Source: Simplicispira psychrophila DSM 11588 (GTDB lineage: Bacteria > Pseudomonadota > Gammaproteobacteria > Burkholderiales > Burkholderiaceae_C). Taken from it: a stretch of 44,118 nucleotides of DNA. Shown one piece after another: positions 16,370 through 25,832 of the stretch. The first letter of the stretch is position 1. Every line of letters begins with the position of its first letter. The notes beneath the pieces were generated by a model that saw nothing but the letters and a program-made list of their open reading frames with translations, was not told where the DNA came from and did not search any database. The translations under genes and the position numbers were made by a program. Location: NCBI RefSeq assembly GCF_000688255.1, contig NZ_JHYS01000020.1:1-44118 (forward strand). Reading direction: 5' to 3'.

Positions 16370-16388
16370 GAGTCCCGAACCGGGACTC
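16370..16388 (-). other. Perfect hairpin across the DUF2946 stop codon
   Basis: GAGTCCCG (16370-16377) pairs perfectly with CGGGACTC (16381-16388) around a 3-base loop, and the stop codon of the DUF2946 gene (16389-16387 on the minus strand) lies in the stem. The minus-strand transcript continues into a pyrimidine tract (CCCTCCTTCTTCTCCC) rather than a pure U-run. It may act as an attenuator or a stability element between the DUF2946 and copper receptor genes. Function not shown. Confidence 0.5.
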
Positions 16389-16797
16389 AGGCGCGCGGCG
16401 GCGCCTGGGCCGGTGGACGCAGGCTGGCGTGGCGCAGTGCCCGTACCGGGGCGTTGGCTGGCGCGTGCTGGTAGGGCGTGTCACCGGGGGCAGCCAGTGC
16501 CGCTGTGGGCTGGTAACTTGGGGCCAGGCCGGCGGCGGCGACGCTGCACACCGGGCAGTTCGCCATGCGTGACAACGCATCGGAGGAATCGGCGGGATCG
16601 GACGAGTCGGCGCTGGCGTCGAGCGCGGTGAGCGGGCTGTTGTGGACCGTGCAGATCTCGCCCCACAGGGTTTGCTGCCACAGCATTTGCCCCACATGGC
16701 GGGTGCTGAGCTGCGCCATCCACAACTGCGCCAGCACGGCCAGCAGCGCCAGGGCCAAGGCCAGGCGGTGGGGGCGGGGAAGGGAATGTCGCAGCAT
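16387..16797 (-). CDS. DUF2946 protein, probably copper-related
   Basis: A 136-residue exported protein with one N-terminal hydrophobic segment (about 11-30) acting as signal peptide or anchor. It has Cys49 (GEICT) and the family hallmark CPVC (81-84) followed by LAPSYQP; the Cys residues are well placed to bind copper. DUF2946 genes are commonly found next to OprC-type TonB receptors, as here (about 110 bases upstream, same strand). The exact function is not established. I use the ATG at 16797; the codon before it is a GTG. It shares a divergent promoter region (16798-16931) with the HAD gene. Confidence 0.78.
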   Translation of the reverse strand: MLRHSLPRPHRLALALALLAVLAQLWMAQLSTRHVGQMLWQQTLWGEICTVHNSPLTALDASADSSDPADSSDALSRMANCPVCSVAAAGLAPSYQPTAALAAPGDTPYQHAPANAPVRALRHASLRPPAQAPPRA

Positions 16798-16931
16798 CAC
16801 GGTGGGGCATTGTGCCGGTGCCCCCCGCTCTGCCTTTGATGCGCGTCAAGACACCGATGGCCCGCAGCGCGGGCTCTGTTGTCAATGGGCCTGGGGTATT
16901 CTTCAACCCCGTTCTTTTTCGCCCCCTTGCC

Positions 16932-17636
16932 GTGACTCTTGATCTTTCCCGCATCCGTGCCATCACGCTCGACCTGGACGACACCCTGTGGCCGGTCTGG
17001 CCCACTATCGGGCGCGCTGAAGAGGCGCTGCAGAGCTGGCTGGCCGAGCACGCACCCGCCACCCGTGCGTTGCAGGCACAGCCAGGTGTGGGCCGTCAAC
17101 TGCGGGAACAGATGCAGCGTCAGCACCCTGAGCTGGCACATGATTTCAGTGCACTGCGCCGGGGTGCCATCCGCTTGGCTCTGGAGCGCGCCGGCGACGA
17201 CCCGGTGCTGGCCGAGGCCGCTTTCGAGGTTTTTTTTGCCGAGCGCCAGCGCGTCGATTTTTTTGCCGATGCCTTGCCAGCGCTGGAGTATCTGAGCCGA
17301 CGCTACCCGGTGGTGGCCTTGTCGAATGGCAATGCCGATGTGCAGCGCGTCGGCGTCGGGCACTACTTTCATGCCTCGGTCAGCGCGCGTGATGTCGGTG
17401 CGGCCAAGCCCGATGCACGCATTTTTCAGCGTGGCGCGCAGGCCGCCGGCGTAGCGCCCGAGCAGGTGTTGCACATTGGCGATGATGCCCATCTGGACGG
17501 GGTCGGCGCCCTGGCGGTGGGGATGCAGATGGCTTGGGTGAACCGCTCTGGCCAAGTCTGGGAGCATGCAGCGTATGTGCCGCACACCAGCGTGACCGAG
17601 CTGGGCGCCTTGTGCGCGCAGTTAGGCCAAGTCTGA
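16932..17636 (+). CDS. HAD-superfamily phosphatase (YigB-like)
   Basis: A 234-residue cytoplasmic haloacid-dehalogenase-type hydrolase. Motif I is TLDLDDTLWP with the nucleophile and acid/base Asp14 and Asp16; motif II is VALSNGNAD; motif III/IV is GAAKPDARIF followed by HIGDDAHLDGVGA. YigB-type members dephosphorylate the riboflavin intermediate 5-amino-6-ribitylamino-uracil phosphate and other sugar phosphates, but substrate cannot be assigned from sequence. The frame is open 40 codons upstream; I chose the GTG at 16932 (MTLDLSRIRAITLDLDDT) because the family begins about 12 residues before motif I. Confidence 0.82.
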   Translation: MTLDLSRIRAITLDLDDTLWPVWPTIGRAEEALQSWLAEHAPATRALQAQPGVGRQLREQMQRQHPELAHDFSALRRGAIRLALERAGDDPVLAEAAFEVFFAERQRVDFFADALPALEYLSRRYPVVALSNGNADVQRVGVGHYFHASVSARDVGAAKPDARIFQRGAQAAGVAPEQVLHIGDDAHLDGVGALAVGMQMAWVNRSGQVWEHAAYVPHTSVTELGALCAQLGQV

Positions 17637-17660
17637 TGCCTTATGGAACGCCTTGATTAA

Positions 17661-17713
17661 GGGTAAAAATGGCCTTAAAGCACGGATGGACGTGCGGTTT
17701 AAGCTATTTTTTT
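17661..17713 (-). repeat. Dispersed 3'-flank repeat, copy D
   Basis: Minus-strand arms are AAAAATAGCTTAAACCGCAC and GTGCTTTAAGGCCATTTTTA; plus-strand CACG (17681) and CGTG (17691) form the inner stem, extended by CTTAAAG/GTTTAAG. It lies in the convergent gap between the HAD and hpnE genes, 24 bases past the HAD stop. Confidence 0.72.
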
Positions 17714-17744
17714 AGAAGCATTTCAGCGGTGGGCTGCGCAGCTG

Positions 17745-19055
17745 TCAAACCTTGGTCGCCGCCAGGCCGGCGGCAGTGCCGCTGCGCACCGCGCCTTCCA
17801 GCGTTGCGGGGTAGGGGCCGGCGATGTAATCGCCGCAGGCCCACAGACCGGGGGCGAGCTGTGCGCCGGGGCGCTCCAGGGCCGCAGTGCAGGCAAAAGT
17901 GGCGCGTTTATCGACCACGGTTTGCACGGTGTGCAACTCTGACAGGCCCAGTTCGTCCTGGGCTTGCTGCAGCACTTGCTGCTCTAACGTGGCACGTTCA
18001 CCCTGGCTGGTGCTGACCACAAAGGCCAGCAGACCGGACGGGCCGCCGAGCTGGCCCCGGTCAAAAACGAACTGCGCCGGGCGCTCGGTGTTGCTACGCA
18101 GCGCCACCATCGGGCGCGGTAGCAGCGCACCGCTGGGGGGGGCCACGCCTTGTACGTAGACGGTGGTGATGGCTTCAAAGCGCAGTGCCTGCGCGCAGGC
18201 GGCCCAGTCGCACAGGGGCACTGTCATGGCGTAGGGGGCGCTTTGCGCGCAGTGCGATACCAGGCGCGCCGCTTCGGTGCTGGATGTCGCCAGGATGACG
18301 GCATCAAACACCATGCCATCCACGCTCCAGCCACCTTGCGCCGCTGCCACGACCGATTGCACGCGTGTGCCGGTGCGCACAATGGCACCCTGGGCGCGCA
18401 GCCAGCGCGCGGCGGCTTGCGGAAACGCCTCCCCCAGATCGATGCGTGGCAACAGCAGGTTGGAGCCACCGCGCCCACTGAACAGGCTGTCTTTCAGTAC
18501 GCGTAAAAACACTTGGGCGCTGGCCTCGTCGGCGGGGGTGTTCAGGGCGGCGATACACAGCGGCTCAATGAATTCCTGGCGCAGCCGCACTGGCAGTGCC
18601 GCGCACAAATCGGCCACCGAGGTCTGGGGTGCACAGGCAAAGCGCGTGCGCTGCCAGCGCAGTGCCAAGCGCAGCAGCGCCAGGCGCTCACGCCAAGACC
18701 AGCCGCGTGCGCTGGCAATGCCCAGCAGAGCGTCCCACGGCGGTGCCAGTTTGGGCCACTGCAGGCCGCTGCCATCGGCAAAACGCAATGCCAGCGGCAG
18801 GCGCAACAGGGCAATGTCCGGGTTGACACCCACCAGACGCATCAGCCGCAGCGCCTCGGTGTAGGCACCAATCAGAATGTGTTGTCCATTGTCCAGCAGC
18901 AGTGGGGCGCCGCTGGCATCTTGGCCGACGAGGGTCCGGGCGCGCCCGCCGACGGTGCGCGCAGCTTCAAATACGCTGGTGTAGTGGCCAGCCTGCACGA
19001 CCGTTGTGGCCGCTGCCATGCCGGCCCAGCCGGCGCCGATGATGGCCACTTTCAT
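17745..19055 (-). CDS. hpnE: Hydroxysqualene dehydroxylase HpnE
   Basis: An FAD-dependent amine-oxidase-like enzyme that reduces hydroxysqualene to squalene, the third step of the bacterial HpnCDE route to hopanoids. The 436-residue protein begins with the dinucleotide-binding fold MKVAIIGAGWAGMAAA (GxGxxG 7-12), then EAARTVGGRARTL, and has a C-terminal FAD block with GLWACGDYIAGPYPATLEGA. It follows hpnD on the same strand with a 55-base gap, consistent with an operon. An 8-base G run (about 18135-18142) lies inside the gene. Confidence 0.9.
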   Translation of the reverse strand: MKVAIIGAGWAGMAAATTVVQAGHYTSVFEAARTVGGRARTLVGQDASGAPLLLDNGQHILIGAYTEALRLMRLVGVNPDIALLRLPLALRFADGSGLQWPKLAPPWDALLGIASARGWSWRERLALLRLALRWQRTRFACAPQTSVADLCAALPVRLRQEFIEPLCIAALNTPADEASAQVFLRVLKDSLFSGRGGSNLLLPRIDLGEAFPQAAARWLRAQGAIVRTGTRVQSVVAAAQGGWSVDGMVFDAVILATSSTEAARLVSHCAQSAPYAMTVPLCDWAACAQALRFEAITTVYVQGVAPPSGALLPRPMVALRSNTERPAQFVFDRGQLGGPSGLLAFVVSTSQGERATLEQQVLQQAQDELGLSELHTVQTVVDKRATFACTAALERPGAQLAPGLWACGDYIAGPYPATLEGAVRSGTAAGLAATKV

Positions 19056-19110
19056 GCGTGCAGCGTCCCGCAGAGAGGCATTGGCCGGAGGGTGTGCAGA
19101 GACATTGCCA

Positions 19111-19950
19111 TCACATGCGTCCCAAAGCCTGCATTTTCCAGGCTAGCCAGAATTTGCGCAGCGGTGTCAGGCTGATGCGCTGGTGCAGCACCTGGAAGTT
19201 GTCGCGCTCGATCTCGGTCAGCAGCGTGCGGTAGATGCTGGCCATCATCAAACCGGGCTTTTGTGCGCGCCGGTCGGCGGCGGGCAGCAGCGCCAGCGCC
19301 TCGTCGTAGAGGCGGTGCGCACGCTCGGCTTGAAAGCGCATCAGTGCGGTAAAGCGTTCCGAGTAGTCGCGTTTCAGCACTTCGTGCGCCTTGACATCAA
19401 ACTGTTGCAGATCGTTGACCGGCAAATAGATACGTCCGCGCAACGCGTCTTCGCCCACGTCGCGCAGGATGTTGGTCAGTTGCAGCGCTTGGCCCAAGCG
19501 GTGCGCATATTCGGTGGTGGTCGGGTCGGTCTGGCCAAAAATCTGTGCGGCCACTTCACCCACTACGCCCGCCACCAGATGGCAGTAGCGCTGCAGCGCG
19601 GGGTAGTCGAGATAGCGTGTCTGGTCCAGATCCATCTGACAGCCTTCAATGACCGACAGCAAATGGCGTGGCTCGATCTGGTAGGCACTGGTGTGCGGCA
19701 TCAAGGCCTGCATTACCGGGTGCGTGGGCTGGCCTTGGAAGGACTGGGTCACCTCTTTTTGCCACCAGGCTAATTTGGTGCGAGCCACGTTATCGTCAGA
19801 TATTTCATCGACAACGTCGTCAATTTCTCGACAAAAAGCATAAAAAGCTGTAATCGCTGCGCGCCGGGGCCGGGGCAAGAAAAGAAAGGCGTAATAGAAA
19901 CTGCTGCCTGAGGCAGCGGCTTTTTGCTGGACGTACTGTTCCGGATTCAT
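19111..19950 (-). CDS. hpnD: Presqualene diphosphate synthase HpnD
   Basis: Joins two farnesyl diphosphates head to head to make presqualene diphosphate. The 279-residue protein shows the trans-isoprenyl synthase signature: SSFYYAFLFLPRPRR, the first Asp-rich motif DDVVDE (44-49), and the second region LTNILRDVGEDALRGRIYLP. HpnC (hydroxysqualene synthase) is a close relative, but the FREIDDVVDE-type motif, the Arg-rich RPRRAAITAFYAFCR and the linkage to hpnE favour HpnD. The ATG at 19950 (MNPEQYVQQK) fits the family; one six codons upstream is also possible. No hpnC is in the window; the upstream neighbour is a divergent chemoreceptor gene. Confidence 0.87.
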   Translation of the reverse strand: MNPEQYVQQKAAASGSSFYYAFLFLPRPRRAAITAFYAFCREIDDVVDEISDDNVARTKLAWWQKEVTQSFQGQPTHPVMQALMPHTSAYQIEPRHLLSVIEGCQMDLDQTRYLDYPALQRYCHLVAGVVGEVAAQIFGQTDPTTTEYAHRLGQALQLTNILRDVGEDALRGRIYLPVNDLQQFDVKAHEVLKRDYSERFTALMRFQAERAHRLYDEALALLPAADRRAQKPGLMMASIYRTLLTEIERDNFQVLHQRISLTPLRKFWLAWKMQALGRM

Positions 19951-20096
19951 GGGGAGGGATTGTCCCATGGTGGGTGTGCCTCTGCGCCGTCTTGGCGACC
20001 CGGATCGATAAAGCCGGTGCTGGTCTTTGTTACAGCGTGAGTCAAGGAGCGACCAGCTATGATTTCATCGCCTGTAACTAATTGAACTCCTCTTCC

Positions 20097-21746
20097 ATGT
20101 TGAACAACCTGCGCATCACCCAGCGCTTTATCGTCATTCTTTGTGCCTTTTGGCTGTCTGGCGCGGTGGTGATCGCAGTCAGCGTGTGGGGGTTGTCTTC
20201 AGCACGCGACAGCCTGAAAACCGTGCACGAGGATGCCATGCACGCGGCTTTGCTGGCCGATGAGAACATCGTCATTCAGCAGCAGACCCGGATGCAGGTA
20301 CTGCTGGCTTTTCAGCATGCACCCGATAGTGCTCTGGTCGGCGTCCACAACCATCCCGCAACGATGCATCTGGAGACCATTGCGACCAACCAGACACAGG
20401 CGGGAGCTTTGATCAAAGAACTCGAAGCCAGGGCTATCGATCCGCAGGCCCAGCAATTGCTCCAGTCTTCCCAAGGGGTGCGCAAGGTTTGGCGCGAAAA
20501 ATTGGGCCACACCCTGGAGGCGATCAAAGCCGGGGATTTCAGTCCGCAGGTGATGACGAATTTCCTCGAGGCCAGTCGCAACGAAGGTGAAGCCGTTGCC
20601 AAGTCGATGATGGCGTTTCGCGACTATCAGACCAAACGTGCCGATGCGGCCTCCCAGGCGGCCCAAAAGCGCTATGAAATCGCCATGGTGGTGTTTGCAC
20701 TGGCCACCTTTTTGCTGGGTGCTCCGGCCTCGGTGATGGCGCTGGTACTGCTAGCGCGGATGCGCAAGGGCTTTGCATCGGCCAATGCGATGGCGGCGGC
20801 GATTGCCGCCAGTGACCTGACGCACAAAGAGGAGTGCTCGGGGGGCGATGAAATTTGCCAACTGCTCCAGCAGATGGAAACCATGCGCAGCAGCCTGCAC
20901 CATATGATTGTGCAGGTGCGTACCGGCTCTGACACCATTGCCGGCGCTTCTGCCGAGGTCGCCATGGGCACGCAAGATTTGTCCAGCCGCACCGAGGCGC
21001 AGGCCAGTTCGCTGGAGCAGACGGCAGCCGCCACCGAGCAACTCTCCAGCACGGTGCAGACCAATGCCGAAAGCGCCCACCGGGCCAGTCAGCTGGCGGG
21101 CGACGCCACCGGCGTGGCCGAGCGCGGTGGCGCTGCGGTGGCGCAGGTGGTGGGCACCATGGAGGCGATCAACACCTCGTCGCGCAAAATTGTTGACATC
21201 ATTGGCGTTATCGACGGCATTGCCTTTCAGACCAATATCCTGGCGCTCAATGCGGCCGTCGAGGCGGCGCGCGCTGGCGAGCAGGGCCGGGGCTTTGCCG
21301 TCGTGGCATCGGAAGTGCGCAGCCTGGCTGGACGCTCCGCCGACGCTGCCAAAGAGATCAAGGCTTTGATCACCGATTCGGTCGATAAGGTGGGCGTGGG
21401 CACCCAGCAGGTGGCGCAGGCGGGTGCGACCATGCAAGAAATCGTCACCGGTATCCAGCGCGTTTCTGACATCGTGGCAGAGATTGCCTCGGCCAGCCGC
21501 GAGCAGTCGATGGGTATTGTGCAGATCAACCAGGCGGTGACGCATCTGGATACCGTGACGCAGCAAAATGCCGCTCTGGTCGAAGAAACCTCTGCCGCCT
21601 CCGGTGCTCTGCAAGATCAGGCACGCCAGCTGGCCAGCGTGGCTGCGACCTTCAAATTGCAGTCGGGCGCTGGCCTGCAGCACTCCGCTGCCGTGCGTGC
21701 CCCAGCCAGAAAAACAGTCAGCCCCAAAGCCCTGACCATGCACTGA
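20097..21746 (+). CDS. Methyl-accepting chemotaxis protein
   Basis: A 549-residue inner-membrane chemoreceptor. It has membrane segment 1 (about 10-32), a four-helix-bundle periplasmic ligand domain (about 35-190, Gln/His-rich), membrane segment 2 (about 195-222), HAMP, and a long coiled-coil signalling domain. The conserved tip reads [20 protein letters not shown] with [19 protein letters not shown]. The adaptation regions (for example [14 protein letters not shown]) are present. The C-terminus (SPKALTMH) lacks the NWETF-type tether for CheR/CheB. An upstream TTG (20082) is possible, but the ATG at 20097 gives the usual short cytoplasmic start. Ligand unknown; it is not beside other chemotaxis genes. 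Confidence 0.93.
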   Translation: MLNNLRITQRFIVILCAFWLSGAVVIAVSVWGLSSARDSLKTVHEDAMHAALLADENIVIQQQTRMQVLLAFQHAPDSALVGVHNHPATMHLETIATNQTQAGALIKELEARAIDPQAQQLLQSSQGVRKVWREKLGHTLEAIKAGDFSPQVMTNFLEASRNEGEAVAKSMMAFRDYQTKRADAASQAAQKRYEIAMVVFALATFLLGAPASVMALVLLARMRKGFASANAMAAAIAASDLTHKEECSGGDEICQLLQQMETMRSSLHHMIVQVRTGSDTIAGASAEVAMGTQDLSSRTEAQASSLEQTAAATEQLSSTVQTNAESAHRASQLAGDATGVAERGGAAVAQVVGTMEAINTSSRKIVDIIGVIDGIAFQTNILALNAAVEAARAGEQGRGFAVVASEVRSLAGRSADAAKEIKALITDSVDKVGVGTQQVAQAGATMQEIVTGIQRVSDIVAEIASASREQSMGIVQINQAVTHLDTVTQQNAALVEETSAASGALQDQARQLASVAATFKLQSGAGLQHSAAVRAPARKTVSPKALTMH

Positions 21747-21771
21747 TCTCCCCCCTACACTTACGCCCACT

Positions 21772-22866
21772 ATGGACGTAAAGACAAACTTATTGGTGCT
21801 GGGCATCGAATCCTCGTGTGATGAAACCGGCGTGGCGCTGGTGCAGGCCCACGCCGGCGCTGCTGTGCCGACGCTGCTGGCGCACGCCTTGCACAGTCAG
21901 ATTGAAATGCACCAGGCCTATGGCGGCGTGGTGCCCGAGCTGGCCAGCCGCGACCACATTCGCCGGGTGCTGCCCCTGACCCAAGCCGTGCTGGCCGAAG
22001 CCAGCCGTTCGCTGGCCGAGGTCGATGTGATTGCCTATACGCGCGGCCCTGGCTTGGCTGGGGCGCTGCTGGTGGGGGCTGGTGTGGCCTGCGCCCTGGG
22101 GCTGGCGCTGGACAAGCCCGTGCTGGGCGTACACCACCTGGAAGGGCATTTACTCTCGCCCTTTTTAAGCGCCGATCCGCCGCAGTTTCCGTTTGTTGCG
22201 CTGCTGGTGTCTGGCGGCCACACGCAGCTGATGCGGGTCGATGGCGTGGGTCAGTACCAGATTTTGGGCGAAACCATTGACGACGCGGCGGGCGAAGCCT
22301 TCGACAAATCAGCCAAGCTGATGGGCCTGGGTTACCCTGGTGGGCCGGCGTTGTCGCGTTTTGCTGAGCAGGGCGACCCAGCGGCGTTCAAGCTGCCGCG
22401 CCCACTGCTGCACAGTGGCAACCTGGATTTTTCTTTTGCCGGCCTGAAAACTGCCGTGATGACGCAAGCTAAAAAGCTCGGCGATGCGCTGGAGGCGCGC
22501 AAGGCCGATCTGGCGGCCAGCACGCAGGCGGCCATCGTCGATGTCCTGGTAAAGAAATCGCTAACGGCCTTGCAGGAAACCGGTTTGTGCCGCATCGTGG
22601 TGGCCGGCGGAGTGGGCGCTAACCGTCAGCTGCGCGCGCAGCTGGACACAGCGTGTGCACGCCTGGGAGTGCGTGTGCATTACCCCGAATTGGACTTGTG
22701 CACTGACAACGGTGCCATGATTGCCCTGGCCGGCGCCATGCGCCTGCAGTCCGGCCAGCAGCAGGCGCAGCGCGATTACGCCTTTGACGTCAAGCCGCGC
22801 TGGCCGCTGGATGCGATTGCGCCGGTGGTGGCCAGTGGCGCATCCGCCAACGATGTGCTGCGCTGA
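21772..22866 (+). CDS. tsaD: tRNA threonylcarbamoyladenosine transferase subunit TsaD
   Basis: Catalytic subunit that transfers threonylcarbamoyl from TC-AMP to A37 of ANN-decoding tRNAs, acting with TsaB and TsaE in the cytoplasm; essential in most bacteria. The 364-residue protein has the ASKHA-fold start [14 protein letters not shown] (10-23), [15 protein letters not shown], and the metal-binding HxxxH motif (His122 and His126 in [11 protein letters not shown]). It also has [10 protein letters not shown] and the C-terminal [11 protein letters not shown]. Length is slightly above the E. coli protein (337). The ATG at 21772 follows the chemoreceptor stop by 25 bases. Confidence 0.95.
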   Translation: MDVKTNLLVLGIESSCDETGVALVQAHAGAAVPTLLAHALHSQIEMHQAYGGVVPELASRDHIRRVLPLTQAVLAEASRSLAEVDVIAYTRGPGLAGALLVGAGVACALGLALDKPVLGVHHLEGHLLSPFLSADPPQFPFVALLVSGGHTQLMRVDGVGQYQILGETIDDAAGEAFDKSAKLMGLGYPGGPALSRFAEQGDPAAFKLPRPLLHSGNLDFSFAGLKTAVMTQAKKLGDALEARKADLAASTQAAIVDVLVKKSLTALQETGLCRIVVAGGVGANRQLRAQLDTACARLGVRVHYPELDLCTDNGAMIALAGAMRLQSGQQQAQRDYAFDVKPRWPLDAIAPVVASGASANDVLR

Positions 22867-23020
22867 CCGGCTGCCAGTGCGACTGCGGTGTATGAACGCG
22901 ACGTTGTGACGTCGCTGTTGCGCGCAGCTTTACGCTGCATTCACCTGCCCGAGAAGAAGCCGACGGATGGCACTTGCAGAATGGTCTTTGATGCCATCGA
23001 CCGGAAACAACCCAGATTCC

Positions 23021-24454
23021 ATGATTTCTTTTTTTCTCCATCGCCCGCTGCTGCCTGCTGCGCTGGTCTTGCTGCTGGCCGGTTGCGCCGCTGTGGCGCC
23101 GCCGGCCACTGGCGTCCTCGATGTGGCATTGCCCCCGGCGTGGTCGGCCGCTGCCCCACCCGAACCTCTTGCTGCCACCTCGCTGGTGCAGTGGTGGCAG
23201 CGTTTTGACGATCCGCAACTGACCGCCTTGGTGGCGCAGGCGCTGCAGGCCCACACCAGCGTGCGCACGGCGCAGGCAGCATTGCAACAGGCGCGGGCCC
23301 AGGTCGATGTGCAAAACGCCGGTCTGGCGCCGCTCGTCGGGGTATCGGCATCGGCACAGCGCGGCAAATCGGGCGGCGCTGGCGCCAGCAACAGTTTTCA
23401 GGCTGGGTTCGACGCCAGCTGGGAGCCGGATGTGTTTGGCGGCCAGCGCAGTGCCATTGCAGTCAGCCAAGCCGACGCCCGCGCTGCTCAAGCCAATCTG
23501 GGCGCGGTGCAGGTATCACTGGCGGCCGAGGTGGCGCTGAACTACATCACGCTGCGCAGCTTGCAGGAGCGTCTGGCGATTGCAGGCAACAACCTGGCCA
23601 GCCAGCAAGAAACGCTGCAGATCAGCCAGTGGCGCCTGCAGGCCGGCTTGGTGACGTCCTTGGTGACCGAGCAAGCACGCGCCGCCACGGCGCAGACGGC
23701 AGTGCAGATACCGGCGCTGCAGGCCAGCATGGCGCAGTCGCGCCATGCGCTGGCGGTGCTGACCGGCCAGGCGCCCGGTGCACTTGAAGCGTCTTTGGTC
23801 GCCGTGCAACCAGTGCCGCAACCCGCCGACACGCTGGCGCTGGCCATGCCTGCCGACACCCTGCGCCAGCGTCCCGATGTACTGGCGGCCGAACAGCGCG
23901 TCAGCGCTGCCTGGGCGCGCGTGGCCCAGGCGGATGCAGCACGCTACCCCGACTTTCGCTTGAGCGGCTCGCTGGGCCTGCGCGCGCTCACTCTGGGGGC
24001 GCTGAGCAACGGCGCCTCGGTGGCCAACTCTCTGCTGGCCAGCTTCAGCGGTGTGCTGTTTGATGCCGGTGCTGCGCGCGCGCAGGTGCGGGTGCAAGAA
24101 GCCAGCGCCGAGCAGGTGCGCCTGAACTACCAGGCCACCGTGTTGACTGCGTTGACCGAGGTGGAAGATGCTCTGGTCGCCCTGCGTGGTGACCGCGAGC
24201 GGCTGGTGCAACTGCGCATCGCCGCCGAGGCTGCAGGCAACGCCGCGCTGCTGGCCAACGACCGCTACACCAGTGGGCTAATCGATTTCCAGACGGTGCT
24301 GGAGACCCAGCGCACGCTGCTGGCGACGCAAGACAGCGTGGCCAGCACGGCTGCCAGCCTGAGTGCTGACCATGTGCGCCTGTACAAGGCACTGGGCGGC
24401 GGCTGGCAGCCCGAGGAATTTTTGTCTGTACCCGCCGCGCTGCAGGCGCACTGA
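23021..24454 (+). CDS. RND/MacAB-type outer-membrane efflux lipoprotein (NodT family)
   Basis: A 477-residue TolC-like outer-membrane factor with a lipoprotein signal peptide: LVLLLAGC, lipidated Cys22. Two OEP domains follow, with the typical SLVQWWQRFDDPQLTALV, FDASWEPDVFGGQRSAI, LAAEVALNYITLRSLQERL and LRQRPDVLAAEQRVSAAWARV blocks. It forms the exit duct for the adaptor and ABC transporter encoded directly downstream. An in-frame upstream start exists, but only the ATG at 23021 gives a proper lipoprotein signal. The 154-base gap after tsaD shows no clear promoter that I can name. Confidence 0.93.
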   Translation: MISFFLHRPLLPAALVLLLAGCAAVAPPATGVLDVALPPAWSAAAPPEPLAATSLVQWWQRFDDPQLTALVAQALQAHTSVRTAQAALQQARAQVDVQNAGLAPLVGVSASAQRGKSGGAGASNSFQAGFDASWEPDVFGGQRSAIAVSQADARAAQANLGAVQVSLAAEVALNYITLRSLQERLAIAGNNLASQQETLQISQWRLQAGLVTSLVTEQARAATAQTAVQIPALQASMAQSRHALAVLTGQAPGALEASLVAVQPVPQPADTLALAMPADTLRQRPDVLAAEQRVSAAWARVAQADAARYPDFRLSGSLGLRALTLGALSNGASVANSLLASFSGVLFDAGAARAQVRVQEASAEQVRLNYQATVLTALTEVEDALVALRGDRERLVQLRIAAEAAGNAALLANDRYTSGLIDFQTVLETQRTLLATQDSVASTAASLSADHVRLYKALGGGWQPEEFLSVPAALQAH

Positions 24455-24470
24455 TTTCACCCGGATTGCC

Positions 24471-25832
24471 ATGACTTCTTCTGAAAAAAAATCATCCACT
24501 GCCGCCGCTATGCCCGATTCCTCCAGTGCCACGCCAACCAGCCTGCAGGCCCTGTTGGGCACCGGTGCTGCGCGCCGCTGGTGGCAGCGCGCGCCGCTGT
24601 GGATCGGTGTGGCCGTGCTGCTGGCGGGTGCGGGCGGCTATGTGTATTGGCAAAAGCAGCAAGCAGCCGGCGCTGCGCCGCGTTTTGTCACTGAGCCGGT
24701 GCAGCGCGGCAATCTCACGCTCACGGTGGCGGCTACCGGCACCTTGCAGCCGACGCGCTCGGTGAACATTGGCAGCGAACTGTCGGGCACGGTGCGCCGC
24801 GTGCTGGTGGATGTCAACGACCAGATCAAAAAAGGCCAGGTGCTGGTCGAACTGGACACGGCCAAGCTGTCGGCCCAGGTACTGCGCTCGCGTGCTGCGC
24901 TGGCCGCCGCCTATGCACGCCAGGCGCAAACCGCCGCCACCGTGAAAGAAGCCCAGGCCAGCATGGGGCGGCTGGAAGAAGTGGCGCGCCTGTCGGGCGG
25001 CAAGGTGCCCTCGGCGTCCGAGCTGGATGGCGGGCGCGCCACCCTGGAGCGCGCGCTGGCCGATGCCACCAGTGCCAGCGCCAGCGTGCAGGATGCCAAG
25101 GCGGCGTTGTCCACCGATGAAACCAACCTCTCCAAAGCCTCCATCACCTCGCCCATCAATGGTGTGGTGCTGACGCGCACGGTGGACCCCGGCAACGCCG
25201 TGGCCGCCTCACTGCAGGCGGTCACGCTGTTTACCGTCGCGGAAAATTTGAGCCAGTTGCAGTTGCAGGTGAACGTGGACGAGGCCGATGTCGGCTCGGT
25301 CAAGGTCGGGCAAAAGGCCAGCTTTACTGTCAGTGCCTATCCCTCGCGTCCGTATCCGGCGCGCATCACCCGCGTCGCCTTCGGTTCGACCAAGACCGAC
25401 AACGTCGTCACCTACATCACTTGGCTGGACGTGGACAACTCTGATTTGAGTTTGCGTCCGGGTATGACGGCGGCGGCCACCATCACTTCGACCGAGCGCA
25501 ATGACGTGCTGCTGGTGCCCAACACGGCCCTGCGTTTCACCCCCGTAGCGGCAGGCGCGCCAGGGGCAGCGGCCAGCGGCTCCGGCGGCGGTATCCTGTC
25601 GCAACTCATGCCGCGGATGCCGCGCTCGGGTACACGGCGCAGCGCCGGCGCCTCCGAGAAAGGCACCGCTGGCAAGACGCGCCAGATCTGGCTGCTCAAG
25701 GACGGCGTGGTCGAGCCGCTGCAGGTCAGTGTGGGCATCAGTGACGGGCGCATGACCGAAGTCAGCAGTGCGCAGTTGCAAGTGGGCATGAACGTCATTA
25801 CCGACCAGCGCTCCGCTGCTGCCGCGCCATGA
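24471..25832 (+). CDS. macA: MacA-like periplasmic adaptor (membrane fusion protein)
   Basis: A 453-residue adaptor linking the inner-membrane ABC transporter to the outer-membrane factor. A cytoplasmic Ser/Ala-rich tail (1-38) is followed by one membrane segment (about 42-60). Then come a lipoyl half-motif (VAATGTLQPTRSVNIGSELSGTV), an alpha-helical hairpin, the second lipoyl half (SPINGVVLTRTVDPGNAVA) and beta-barrel/MP domains (LRPGMTAAATI). A Gly/Ser/Arg-rich insert (about 365-405) lies in the membrane-proximal part. It starts 16 bases after the outer-membrane factor and overlaps the ATPase gene by 4 bases. Confidence 0.92.
   Translation: MTSSEKKSSTAAAMPDSSSATPTSLQALLGTGAARRWWQRAPLWIGVAVLLAGAGGYVYWQKQQAAGAAPRFVTEPVQRGNLTLTVAATGTLQPTRSVNIGSELSGTVRRVLVDVNDQIKKGQVLVELDTAKLSAQVLRSRAALAAAYARQAQTAATVKEAQASMGRLEEVARLSGGKVPSASELDGGRATLERALADATSASASVQDAKAALSTDETNLSKASITSPINGVVLTRTVDPGNAVAASLQAVTLFTVAENLSQLQLQVNVDEADVGSVKVGQKASFTVSAYPSRPYPARITRVAFGSTKTDNVVTYITWLDVDNSDLSLRPGMTAAATITSTERNDVLLVPNTALRFTPVAAGAPGAAASGSGGGILSQLMPRMPRSGTRRSAGASEKGTAGKTRQIWLLKDGVVEPLQVSVGISDGRMTEVSSAQLQVGMNVITDQRSAAAAP

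Noticed and set aside
20751-21806. A 351-codon minus-strand frame opposite the chemoreceptor gene
   Set aside because: It is a mirror of the strongly biased signalling domain, and the antisense product shows no family.
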